NCBI RefSeq assembly: GCF_009193135.1
Contig: NZ_VUKC01000005.1
Location: 1 to 64,000, forward strand
Length of the DNA: 64,000 bases
Direction of reading: 5' to 3'
DNA from: Georgenia satyanarayanai
Lineage (GTDB): Bacteria; Actinomycetota; Actinomycetes; Actinomycetales; Actinomycetaceae
Shown: piece after piece, positions 42,205 to 50,110 of the stretch
Position numbering within the stretch: position 1 is the stretch's first letter
Layout: every line of letters starts with the position of its first letter
Translations under genes and position numbers: made by a program
Notes under the pieces: model-generated
What the model was told of the DNA's origin: nothing
The model's input: only the letters and a program-made list of their open reading frames with translations
The model's database searches: none

Positions 42205-43004
42205 CGCGGTCGGCGATTCTCGAACACCCGGAAGGCGAAAGACTTCACGAACCGTCGTCCGCTTCGGGCGACTGACCATGCGCTGGCCACGAGCCATTCG
42301 CCGAAGCTGAGCAGGCGGTCCGCTCGCGCCCGGTAGTAGACGTGCAGCTGATTGCGCGCCATGGCAGCGAGGTTCGCACTGAGACCCGAGTCTCCGAATG
42401 GGCGCTTGTAGCTCACGCTCAGGGGCGTCGGGAGGCGCCCAAGACGCATTCCATTGAGGTGGAGCCGCAACCACAGCTCGTAGTCCTCTGCGTACCGGCG
42501 CTCGGCGTTGAACCGCAGTCCGACTTCTCGCCGCACCATGACGCTTGAGGTGGCGAAGCGATTCTTGAAGAGAAGAGCCCGACGAGTCACGACGGCTGCG
42601 TTGCGAGGACCCTGCTCAGACGTGGTGTCTCCGAGAGCCAACCAGACGTTGGGCCCGCCTACCAGGTCGAGCGCCTGGCTCTCAAGGGCGCCGCACTGCC
42701 TCTCCAGCTTCGTGGGAAGCCAGGAGTCGTCCGAGTCTAGGAAGGCGACGACGTCGCCGCCCGCCGCATCCCAACCGGCGTTGCGTGCGCCGCCCGGGCC
42801 CGAGTTCTCGTGCAGCTGAACGACGCGGACGCTTGGTGAGAGCTCTTTCACGAGGCGAGCGAGTGCCTCCCGATCCTGAACCGGGCTCGCATCGTCGACG
42901 ACGATGATCTCCTGAGGTGGCAAGGTCTGATCGAGAGCCGACTCGATCGCGCGCTTCAGCGTCGAGGTGTCGCCGTAGTGCGGGATAATGACAGAAACGT
43001 CCAA
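42201..43004 (-). CDS. family 2 glycosyltransferase
   Basis: 267 residues. GT-A fold motifs: DVSVIIPHYGDTSTLKRAI at the N-terminus, IIVVDDASP, GGARNAGWDAAGGDVVAFLDSDD (metal-binding DSD, quoted in part) and ERRYAEDYELWLRL. No membrane segments, so it is cytoplasmic or membrane-associated. It probably adds one sugar of the repeat unit; donor and acceptor cannot be read. It begins 1 bp after the pyruvyl transferase stop and is coupled to the flippase. Confidence 0.9.
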   Translation of the reverse strand: MDVSVIIPHYGDTSTLKRAIESALDQTLPPQEIIVVDDASPVQDREALARLVKELSPSVRVVQLHENSGPGGARNAGWDAAGGDVVAFLDSDDSWLPTKLERQCGALESQALDLVGGPNVWLALGDTTSEQGPRNAAVVTRRALLFKNRFATSSVMVRREVGLRFNAERRYAEDYELWLRLHLNGMRLGRLPTPLSVSYKRPFGDSGLSANLAAMARNQLHVYYRARADRLLSFGEWLVASAWSVARSGRRFVKSFAFRVFENRRPR

Positions 43005-43005
43005 G

Positions 43006-44100
43006 CTAGTTTCCTCTTCTATCTATCCGCCCCGAGCCTTCGACGTACGTCGACTCGGCCCGCTGACGGTAGTCGTCCACGCTCATCTGGGGTCGACTGT
43101 ATGCACACGCGTACTCAGCCAGAGCGCGCCACCGCGAAACGTCTGCATCAGTGGGGAGTGTGGCGGCGTCGGGTGCCCCGATGTCGTTCATGAAGTCGGC
43201 GCACTTGGCGTGGTAGCTCACCTGGGCGAAGGGTGTCTCCGTGAGGTACGAGACGATGCCTCCGTGCAGGCGGGTGGCCACGTTGAACGACTGGCGTCGG
43301 ATCACACCAAGTGTTTCAACTAGATCACCGTCGTAGACATGAAGCTGCACATCGTCGGTGTGAGCTCGGGCAGCGCGAGCGACGTCCTTGGCGAGTTCGA
43401 GGTCACCGTTGGTCGGGTGGTAGTTGAGCGCGATCGACGTCACTCGAAGCCGCGCCCCATGGACTTCCTTAAGGGCGGCGAGAAGTTCCGAGATTCCGCC
43501 GAGGTACGCCCGACGGTCGAGGCCCTTGTACGCGCAAGGCATGATTCCGACGCTGGTGAGGTCATCCGATGGCGTCGGCAGTTCGGCCTCGAAGGGGTAG
43601 AGCGCCGCGAGATCACCCCCGAACTCGACCTTGTCCGCGATATCCCACAGCTCCGCGAACTCCATCGAGGGCCGGTCTCTGACGACGATGCGCTCGAACG
43701 CCCGCGTGAACTCGGCTACTTCCTGCTCGATCGTCGCGCTCGAGAAGGGTCCGAACGAGACTCCGAGCGCCGACAGGCGGCGGAGCCTGTGTCGGGCAAG
43801 CCAGGCCTCCATGACGTGGCGTCCCCTGACTGCCTGGAACACCGACCCGCCTGCCAAGACGATCTCGTCGGCCCAGCGAAAGTCACGCACTGCATAGGTC
43901 AGCCGAAGCATGGCGCCGGCCTTCGACGCGGATTGGTATGCCCGACCGACGCGGGTGGACCTGTCGCGAGGAGCCGACGTGCGCACTCGTGCGGACGGCC
44001 ACAGGTCGGAACCGCGCGCGACGATAGTCGCGCGGAACAGGTCATCGCCAAAGTTCGACATACCGTAATAGCCAACCGCGGTGACTCGGCTTGTACTCAC
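43006..44100 (-). CDS. polysaccharide pyruvyl transferase family protein (1)
   Basis: 364 residues. GYYGMSNFGDDLFRATI at the N-terminus, LGVSFGPFSS, ERIVVRDRPSMEFAE, GGDLAALYPF and RLHGGIVSYLTETPFAQVSYHAK (shown in part) match the CsaB/WcaK family that adds pyruvate ketals to sugars from phosphoenolpyruvate. Start ATG overlaps the GT4 gene stop by 4 bp. A second member of the family is at 45986, so the polymer may carry two ketals or the second may have a different acceptor. Confidence 0.85.
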   Translation of the reverse strand: MSTSRVTAVGYYGMSNFGDDLFRATIVARGSDLWPSARVRTSAPRDRSTRVGRAYQSASKAGAMLRLTYAVRDFRWADEIVLAGGSVFQAVRGRHVMEAWLARHRLRRLSALGVSFGPFSSATIEQEVAEFTRAFERIVVRDRPSMEFAELWDIADKVEFGGDLAALYPFEAELPTPSDDLTSVGIMPCAYKGLDRRAYLGGISELLAALKEVHGARLRVTSIALNYHPTNGDLELAKDVARAARAHTDDVQLHVYDGDLVETLGVIRRQSFNVATRLHGGIVSYLTETPFAQVSYHAKCADFMNDIGAPDAATLPTDADVSRWRALAEYACAYSRPQMSVDDYRQRAESTYVEGSGRIDRRGN

Positions 44101-45350
44101 CAGGACCCTCGTCTCTGTCGTTCATCCGATGGGGCTGGAGTCAGTGACTCGTAATGTTGTACATAGCGAGTGCACACGGCGTCTTCGCCGAACTGCTCAA
44201 CGACGCGCTCACGGGCCGCGGTGCCGAGCCGCGTTCGCAAGTGTTCATCGGCCGCCAGCTTCTCGATGCACGCGGCGTACGCAGCTGCTCCCGAGGCATG
44301 TGCGATCAGGCCGGTACTTCCGTCCACGATGGCATCGACGACTCCGGTGACTGACATCCCCACCGATGGGACGCCGGCGAGCGCGGCCTCGAGCACGACG
44401 TTGCCGAAACCTTCGCGACGGCTCGGGACACACAGGATGTCGAGGACGGGATACACCCGTTCGACAGCTGGCTCGTAGGGACGCTGGACGACAGTCCAGT
44501 CCGACCTGTCCAGCCGTGCTCGTATCGCTGCGCTCGCGGGCGAGTCGTCATTTCCGATGACGAGGAGAGTTCCCCGAACGCCCCGTGCAGCAAGGATTGA
44601 CAGCGAGTCCGCGAGGATATCCAGGCCCTTGTCTGGTGCGATACGCCCGATGTAGCCAAGGATCGGTTCGGTCAACGTTCTCCGCGTCGACTCGGCATGT
44701 TGACGGGACGACTCGTCCGGTACGAACCGGTCGATGTCGACTCCCTTGGACGATCCGGGTCCGAGAGTGCGCATCTTCTTCGGGTCACAGATCCGTAGGT
44801 CATCCAGCCGCGTCTCGAGCGATCTGCTGATCGTCAGGACGGAATCTGCTGATCTGCAGGCCAGCCGTTCCGTGGCCATGAGGATCTTCCGCTTGAGGCC
44901 GACCGCGGTTTCGAGCGGCAGTCCCCTCACGAGGTAGACCGACTTGACCTTGGGGGTCACCGCTCCCGCCAACGTACCGAGCAGACCCGCCTTCGGAGTT
45001 CCGGCGCTCACGACGTCGGGCTTCAACTTCCAGAGCAGCAGTGTGATTCTGACGAGTCCGACCGCATCGCGAGCGGGGGAGACGTCGCGCCTCATGGCGA
45101 TGGGATGTGTTTCGAAGCCGCTGGCTCGCAGGCTCTCGAGGTTGGGACCTGGTGAGGATGCGACGTGCACAGTCCATCCTCTGTCCCGGAGGACCCGGCA
45201 ATGGGGATAGAGCAGCTTCACGGACTGGTCGGCGGTGACCAGCAGGAGGATGACTCGTCGGGCCTCGCGCCGATCGCTGGGGAGTTCCGCGCGAGTCCGG
45301 ACACGTCGTGGAAGGCGCAGCCACCTCTCCGAGTTTCGACCCCGAGTCAT
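44097..45350 (-). CDS. family 4 glycosyltransferase
   Basis: 417 residues. The GT-B layout is visible: an N-domain with HVASSPGPNLESLRASGFE and VSAGTPKAGLLG, and a C-domain with GYIGRIAPDKGLDIL and the EX7E-type PSRREGFGNVVLEAALAG donor site. This pattern is close to WbpH/PglA-type transferases acting on undecaprenyl-linked acceptors. It overlaps the priming sugar transferase and the first pyruvyl transferase gene by 4 bp each, so all three are cotranslated. Confidence 0.9.
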   Translation of the reverse strand: MTRGRNSERWLRLPRRVRTRAELPSDRREARRVILLLVTADQSVKLLYPHCRVLRDRGWTVHVASSPGPNLESLRASGFETHPIAMRRDVSPARDAVGLVRITLLLWKLKPDVVSAGTPKAGLLGTLAGAVTPKVKSVYLVRGLPLETAVGLKRKILMATERLACRSADSVLTISRSLETRLDDLRICDPKKMRTLGPGSSKGVDIDRFVPDESSRQHAESTRRTLTEPILGYIGRIAPDKGLDILADSLSILAARGVRGTLLVIGNDDSPASAAIRARLDRSDWTVVQRPYEPAVERVYPVLDILCVPSRREGFGNVVLEAALAGVPSVGMSVTGVVDAIVDGSTGLIAHASGAAAYAACIEKLAADEHLRTRLGTAARERVVEQFGEDAVCTRYVQHYESLTPAPSDERQRRGSW

Positions 45351-45982
45351 GTGATGTCGTCCCTGTAGTCACGCTCATGCACACTGAGGTCGTCATGGCG
45401 GTTGAACGCAGTGTCTTCCTTCCGCAGAACCGTACTCAGCGTGCGAACCACGATCCTCAGATCTCCAAGGAAGGTGATGTCATCGACGTACTTGACGTCG
45501 TACTCGATCTTCTCGGTCCACGTCAGGGAGTTGCGCCCGCTCACCTGCGCCAGGCCCGTGAGACCGGGGCGCACGCGTAGGCGCCGGCGCTGCTCATCGG
45601 TGTACCGAGAGACTTGGTACGGCAAGGTCGGGCGTGGGCCGACCAGCGACATGTCGCCCTTGACAACGTTGATGAGCTGCGGCACCTCATCGATGCTCAG
45701 TCGCCGGAGAACCGATCCCACGCGGGTGACTCGCTCGTCATTGTCGAGTGGGCTCCCGTCTGGACGGAAACTCTGCTCGAGCGGGAGCATCGTTCGGAAC
45801 TTGTAGATCTTGAACGGGTTCCCGCTCTTCCCGATCCGCGTCTGGGTGTAGAGGACCCCGCCGGGGGACTCGGCGCGGATGGCGATTGCGATAACCGCGG
45901 AGACCGGTGCGAAAGCGACGAGAGCGCCCGTCGTCGCAACGATGTCGAAGACTCTTTTCCCGAGCTTCTCGTAAAGGGCCAT
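45347..45982 (-). CDS. priming sugar transferase (WcaJ/PglC-like)
   Basis: 211 residues. One N-terminal membrane hairpin (about 12-35), then the catalytic core KIYKFRTMLP, LRRLSIDEVPQLINVVKGD and SLVGPRPTLP, with the Asp-Glu pair of the short (PglC-type) polyprenyl-phosphate hexose-1-phosphate transferases. It starts repeat-unit synthesis by placing the first sugar phosphate on undecaprenyl phosphate, here plausibly the diamino or amino sugar made by the adjacent genes. It begins 3 bp after the preceding gene. Confidence 0.92.
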   Translation of the reverse strand: MALYEKLGKRVFDIVATTGALVAFAPVSAVIAIAIRAESPGGVLYTQTRIGKSGNPFKIYKFRTMLPLEQSFRPDGSPLDNDERVTRVGSVLRRLSIDEVPQLINVVKGDMSLVGPRPTLPYQVSRYTDEQRRRLRVRPGLTGLAQVSGRNSLTWTEKIEYDVKYVDDITFLGDLRIVVRTLSTVLRKEDTAFNRHDDLSVHERDYRDDIT

Positions 45983-45985
45983 CGA

Positions 45986-47215
45986 TCAAACTTCCCTGAT
46001 CTGCTTGATCAGTGCGTCGCGTTCGCGCTTGAGGGATGCGTCGTGCCCCGTCTTGCGCGAGCGGATGACGTGACCTTGGGAGCCAATGATTGCGCTGAGT
46101 TCCGAGGACACCTCGTCGAGTGTCTCGTACATGTCATTCCGCAGGAAAAGGGACTGGTCGATATCCGCACCGAGAGCCTTCGCCAGCAGGCCGTAGGTCT
46201 TGCTGTGGTAGTACTGGCGACTTCCTAGGACGGGACGCAGAACGCTGACGACAGGCACTCCTAATTGGATCGCCAGGACGGCAGCGTGGTACCTCATGCT
46301 GACGACCAGGGATGAACCACCTATCACGGCGGCGGCGGTCTCGATAGGAAGAAACCCGTGGGCCTCGATGTCGACAACATGGAGATCGGGCAGACGATCG
46401 GCGAGGAACGCGGCTTGATCTGTGCCGCCGCGGCCAAGGTTGAGAGGCAGGAAGACGACTGCGTGATCGTGCACGTCACGCATGGCCCGGACGAAGCGCG
46501 TGATCGTGTCCAGATTTGCGGCGAGCTCCTCGACGGGCGCGTAGGACTCGATGACGACGTACTTGGGAGGGAGGTCGTTGTCCCAGGCCTGCGGCACCCC
46601 TGGACTGAGAAAGTACAGGTCGTCGGGCACCTGCTTGACACGCTCACTCGCAACGCCGAGTCGGCGGAGGTGAGCAGGGGAGTAGATGTCATCCCGCGTG
46701 TGTAGGGCAACTCCCGGCAAGTCGTTGAGCAAGGAGAAGAAGAAGTCCTCGTAAGCCCCGAATGGGCCGTAACCGTTCCCGGTCAACACGATTTGCGTGC
46801 CCACTCTTCTCGCTGCGTACACGGGGCCGAGGATCTGCATGAGCTGAGGCGCGCGATGAGGTGAGGCCCAGAGTCCGTTGAGGTAGCCGCCTCCGTTCAC
46901 CACGAGAACGTCGAGACCCGCCACGGAATCGAGCAGACCTTGCGGGTCGGCGTACATGGGGAGTGCTTCTGCGGGTGTGAAGCTCGCGTCGGTGAGATCG
47001 AGGCCGTCTGCCGCGTCCGTCCGCAGGTCCACTGGACGTATCGCAGGACTCGAATCGCTCAGGTAGTGGTCGACGACCTTCTGCAGGAAGGTGGAATCGG
47101 CCGCGTAGAGCACGGCTTCGTCAGGCGTGATGTCCAGGTAGTTGTTGACGAGCATCGCGTAGTCGCCAAAGTTCACGTCCGAGAAAGGGCCTGTAAAGCC
47201 GATGCGCTGGCTCAA
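45986..47215 (-). CDS. polysaccharide pyruvyl transferase family protein (2)
   Basis: 409 residues. GFTGPFSDVNFGDYAMLVNN at the start, LVVNGGGYLNGLW, LTGNGYGPFG, VALHTRDDIYSPAHLRRLG and SMRYHAAVLAIQLGVPVV fit the pyruvyl transferase family; it diverges from the copy at 43006 and is somewhat longer. In this operon it overlaps the HAD gene by 4 bp. The acceptor sugar is unknown. Confidence 0.8.
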   Translation of the reverse strand: MSQRIGFTGPFSDVNFGDYAMLVNNYLDITPDEAVLYAADSTFLQKVVDHYLSDSSPAIRPVDLRTDAADGLDLTDASFTPAEALPMYADPQGLLDSVAGLDVLVVNGGGYLNGLWASPHRAPQLMQILGPVYAARRVGTQIVLTGNGYGPFGAYEDFFFSLLNDLPGVALHTRDDIYSPAHLRRLGVASERVKQVPDDLYFLSPGVPQAWDNDLPPKYVVIESYAPVEELAANLDTITRFVRAMRDVHDHAVVFLPLNLGRGGTDQAAFLADRLPDLHVVDIEAHGFLPIETAAAVIGGSSLVVSMRYHAAVLAIQLGVPVVSVLRPVLGSRQYYHSKTYGLLAKALGADIDQSLFLRNDMYETLDEVSSELSAIIGSQGHVIRSRKTGHDASLKRERDALIKQIREV

Positions 47216-47913
47216 ACCTTCCTCCCTTCCGAATATGGTAGTAGCGAAAGAACCTGCGGGATGTCGGTCAGAGCCGAAATTCTGATCTGCTCGCGTAGGT
47301 CATTGAGATACGAGCGGTGACCGTGGACGCCGTCCCGCATGATGCGTACAGTCGTTAGCGGGAGCGTGCTGGCGACGGCGAAGTCCTTCGCCGGGTTATC
47401 GCCGACGTAGGCCATTTGTGCGATGTCGGAGTTAGCGTTGCGTGCGAGCATCTCAAAGCTTCTGGGATCTGGCTTCCAGAAGTCAGGTCCGTACTCGTCG
47501 GTGACGACGATGTCGTCGACGAGCTCAGAAGCGCCGAGCGCGTTCAACTTGCTACGCTGCGCAACGGCGTAACCGTCAGTGACTATGCCTATTCGGACGC
47601 CGACTTGGCGAAGAGCGGAGATAGTAGGCATGACATCGGCGTAGAAGTCGATGCGCGGCTTATGCTCGCGATATACGGTGACCAGTTCCTGAGGCGTGAA
47701 TCGGTCTACCTGCAGGAACTGCAAGATGCGATCGAAGGTGCGGCCCGGAGTTTCGGTCTGGAAAGACGTCAGTGCGTCGACGATCACCGGGGCACTCGTC
47801 GTGGTGACCGGCGCGAGGAAGTCGGCCACCGCGGCGAAGCCGCTTCGGACGTAGTTCTCCTCGGGCATCAGCGTGTCGTCGAGATCGAATACGACGAAGT
47901 TGATCTGGCTCAT
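47212..47913 (-). CDS. HAD-superfamily hydrolase
   Basis: 233 residues. Motif I VFDLDDTLMP (nucleophile and acid Asp), motif II IVTDG, and motif IV VGDNPAKDF are intact, with a helical cap between residues 20 and 110. It should dephosphorylate a small sugar phosphate or intermediate. Its place between an ATP-grasp ligase and a pyruvyl transferase, with 4-bp overlaps on both sides, ties it to the synthesis or modification of the amino sugar. Confidence 0.88.
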   Translation of the reverse strand: MSQINFVVFDLDDTLMPEENYVRSGFAAVADFLAPVTTTSAPVIVDALTSFQTETPGRTFDRILQFLQVDRFTPQELVTVYREHKPRIDFYADVMPTISALRQVGVRIGIVTDGYAVAQRSKLNALGASELVDDIVVTDEYGPDFWKPDPRSFEMLARNANSDIAQMAYVGDNPAKDFAVASTLPLTTVRIMRDGVHGHRSYLNDLREQIRISALTDIPQVLSLLPYSEGRKV

Positions 47914-48902
47914 TCAAACAGTACCCCTTGGGGCTCCGCGCTCGTTCCGACCTGCAATGTCCTGTCGAACCGGAGGAACGTTGCGCCGTCCTTGGCCGGT
48001 GTGGGCGGGGTGGGGAGGCCGAGGCGTATCCGGTAGAGGTTCAGACAGGAGTCGGCGCCCGCGTGGATCGACATGGGAGCGCCCCCGCCAAAACGAGGAT
48101 TTATCTCGATGAAGGAGACCGCCCCGTTATCGACGATGCACTGCACGGTGACGTGGTACCGGAGCGGGAGCGCTGCAAGGAGTCGCTCGGTCGCCTCAAC
48201 TACTTCCGGCGCATGGTCGATCCTTCCCTTCGAGATCTCGCCCGAGCGCGTTGCTATACGAAGTCGTGGCGTGATCGAGAGCGTTCTTCCGTCCGGGGCG
48301 ACGAAGCAGTCGACTGTGTACTCATCTCCCGATGCGTAGCTCTGGACCATGAGGTCAGGCGTCGTGCGGCGAGCAGCCTCGAGATCAACGGCGTTGTCGA
48401 TGCGCTGTGCGCCGACCGATGAGCTACCGCCGCGTGGCTTCGCAAAGGCAGGGAACTTAACGCGCATCCCCGTCACCTCATCTTCGGTGTAGAGGTGTGG
48501 GGTGACGAGACCCTTGCTCCGGAGATAGGTGTGGGTCTTCACCTTGTCCCGGCAGACGGCGATGCTGGATAGGTCGGAGATGGCGACCAGCGCGCCGGTC
48601 GTCTCCTCGATCAGCTCGCGATTTGCCGCCATCACTGCGAGCTCGGTGTCGATCGTGGGTATGACCAGGTCGATCGCGTGCCTCGTGCACAGGTCTAGCA
48701 GAGCCTGCACATAGTTGTCGTCCGTGCACCGGGGGAGAACCTCGTGTGCGTCCGCAAAGTACAGCGCAGGGGCCAGAGCGCTGGCATCGGCAGCGACAAC
48801 CCGTGGAGTGACGTCGAGACCCTGCGGCGCTCTTTGGAACGCCCGTACGAGCTCGACTCGGCGCCCTGCGCTCAGGATCAGGACGTTGACGGTGGTGGTC
48901 AT
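47910..48902 (-). CDS. ATP-grasp domain protein (carbamoyl-phosphate-synthase-like)
   Basis: 330 residues. ILILSAGRRVELVRAFQRA at the N-terminus, then KVKTHTYLRSKGLVTP and FPAFAKPRGGSSSVGAQ (ATP-binding loop) and FIEINPRFGGGAPMSIHAGAD (metal-binding, shown in part) give the full ATP-grasp pattern. Such enzymes form an amide, peptide or carbamoyl bond using ATP. Next to a sugar aminotransferase, acylation or aminoacylation of the 4-amino group is a plausible role. The substrate is inferred only. Confidence 0.85.
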   Translation of the reverse strand: MTTTVNVLILSAGRRVELVRAFQRAPQGLDVTPRVVAADASALAPALYFADAHEVLPRCTDDNYVQALLDLCTRHAIDLVIPTIDTELAVMAANRELIEETTGALVAISDLSSIAVCRDKVKTHTYLRSKGLVTPHLYTEDEVTGMRVKFPAFAKPRGGSSSVGAQRIDNAVDLEAARRTTPDLMVQSYASGDEYTVDCFVAPDGRTLSITPRLRIATRSGEISKGRIDHAPEVVEATERLLAALPLRYHVTVQCIVDNGAVSFIEINPRFGGGAPMSIHAGADSCLNLYRIRLGLPTPPTPAKDGATFLRFDRTLQVGTSAEPQGVLFE

Positions 48903-50110
48903 CGGCTATGCGGGGCGGACGTGGACGGCGAAGCTGTTAGCGCCGAAGCATCTGGAACTGCCCGGTGTAGATCCCCGGTCACCTCCTGAACCGTCTGGAT
49001 GACGCGGTCGAGTTGTGCTGGAGTCATGACAGACCCTGAAGGGAGCGACAGTCCCGATGAGTGCAGCCGCTCCGAGGTGCCGTTGACATAGGAGAGCAGG
49101 CCCCCGTAGACGGGCTGGAGGTGCATCGGCTTCCACAGTGGACGGGCCTCTATACCGCCTGCGTTGAGTCGCGTTGCGAGCGTCGAGGCGCTCCAGCCGG
49201 CGGCGTCGGGGTCGACAAGTATCGACGTGAGCCAGTAGTTGTCGCGGGTCGGAGCCCCGTCGGAGCCGTCGGGAGCGCCGAACATCTGGACCCCCCGGAG
49301 CGCAGAGACCATCTCGCGATACCTGAGGCGGTTCCATCGTCGGCGCGCGATCATTTCGTCCAGGCGGCCAAGCTGTGCGCGGCCGATCGCGGCGAGGATG
49401 TTCGAAAGCCTGTAGTTGTAGCCAATCTCCGTGTGCTCGTAATGCAGCACGGGCTGGCGGGCCTGGGTCGCGAGGTATCGCGTCCTCGTCGCGACGTGTG
49501 GGTCGTCGGTGAGGAGCATGCCGCCACCGGAGGTGGTCATCACCTTGTTGCCGTTGAACGACAGGATTGACACGTCGCCAAAACTCCCAGCGGGGCGGCC
49601 GTTCCGCCATGCGCCGAGCGACTCGGCGGCATCTGACAGAACCGGTGCACCCGCACGGGCGGCGATCTCGGTGATCCGCTCGTAATTGGCGACCTTGCCG
49701 AGCAGGTCGACGGGGACTATCGCCGCGATCCGTCTGCCCTGCGCTTGAAGATCTGTAACTGCGTGGTCGAGGAGATCGACGTCGATGTTCCCCGTCTCGT
49801 CGCAGTCGACGAAGACGGGCTCCGCACCGGTATAGGTGATCGCGTTCGCTGTGGCAGCGAAGGTCATCGTGGCGGTGACCACGACGTCCCCCGGACCGAC
49901 GCCGTAGTTGAGAAGCCCGAGGTGAAGTGCGGCAGTGCCGGATGACAGCGCGACGGCATGCTTCCTGCCGGTGTAGGACGCGATCTCCTCCTCGAAGGCG
50001 TCGACCTCGGGGCCGAGGGGCGCCACCCACCCACCTCGGAGTGCACGCAGAACGGCTTCCTCCTCGGCCGGCCCGGTGTCGGGCGGCGAGAGCAAGATCC
50101 GATCGTTCAT
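48899..50110 (-). CDS. DegT/DnrJ/EryC1/StrS sugar aminotransferase
   Basis: 403 residues. The PLP-binding lysine motif is SFNGNKVMTTSGGGML; LSSGTAALHLGLLNYGVGPG and the VDCDETGNIDVDLL segment are typical of PglE/WecE-type aminotransferases. It adds an amino group to C4 of a UDP-4-keto-6-deoxy sugar, the product expected from the adjacent dehydratase. The last 20 residues are variable and overlap the ATP-grasp gene start by 4 bp. Confidence 0.9.
   Translation of the reverse strand: MNDRILLSPPDTGPAEEEAVLRALRGGWVAPLGPEVDAFEEEIASYTGRKHAVALSSGTAALHLGLLNYGVGPGDVVVTATMTFAATANAITYTGAEPVFVDCDETGNIDVDLLDHAVTDLQAQGRRIAAIVPVDLLGKVANYERITEIAARAGAPVLSDAAESLGAWRNGRPAGSFGDVSILSFNGNKVMTTSGGGMLLTDDPHVATRTRYLATQARQPVLHYEHTEIGYNYRLSNILAAIGRAQLGRLDEMIARRRWNRLRYREMVSALRGVQMFGAPDGSDGAPTRDNYWLTSILVDPDAAGWSASTLATRLNAGGIEARPLWKPMHLQPVYGGLLSYVNGTSERLHSSGLSLPSGSVMTPAQLDRVIQTVQEVTGDLHRAVPDASALTASPSTSAPHSR

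Noticed and set aside
42204-42474. Upstream in-frame starts of the flippase gene
   Set aside because: They would lie inside the preceding glycosyltransferase gene; the GTG with 4-bp overlap fits the operon's coupling pattern.
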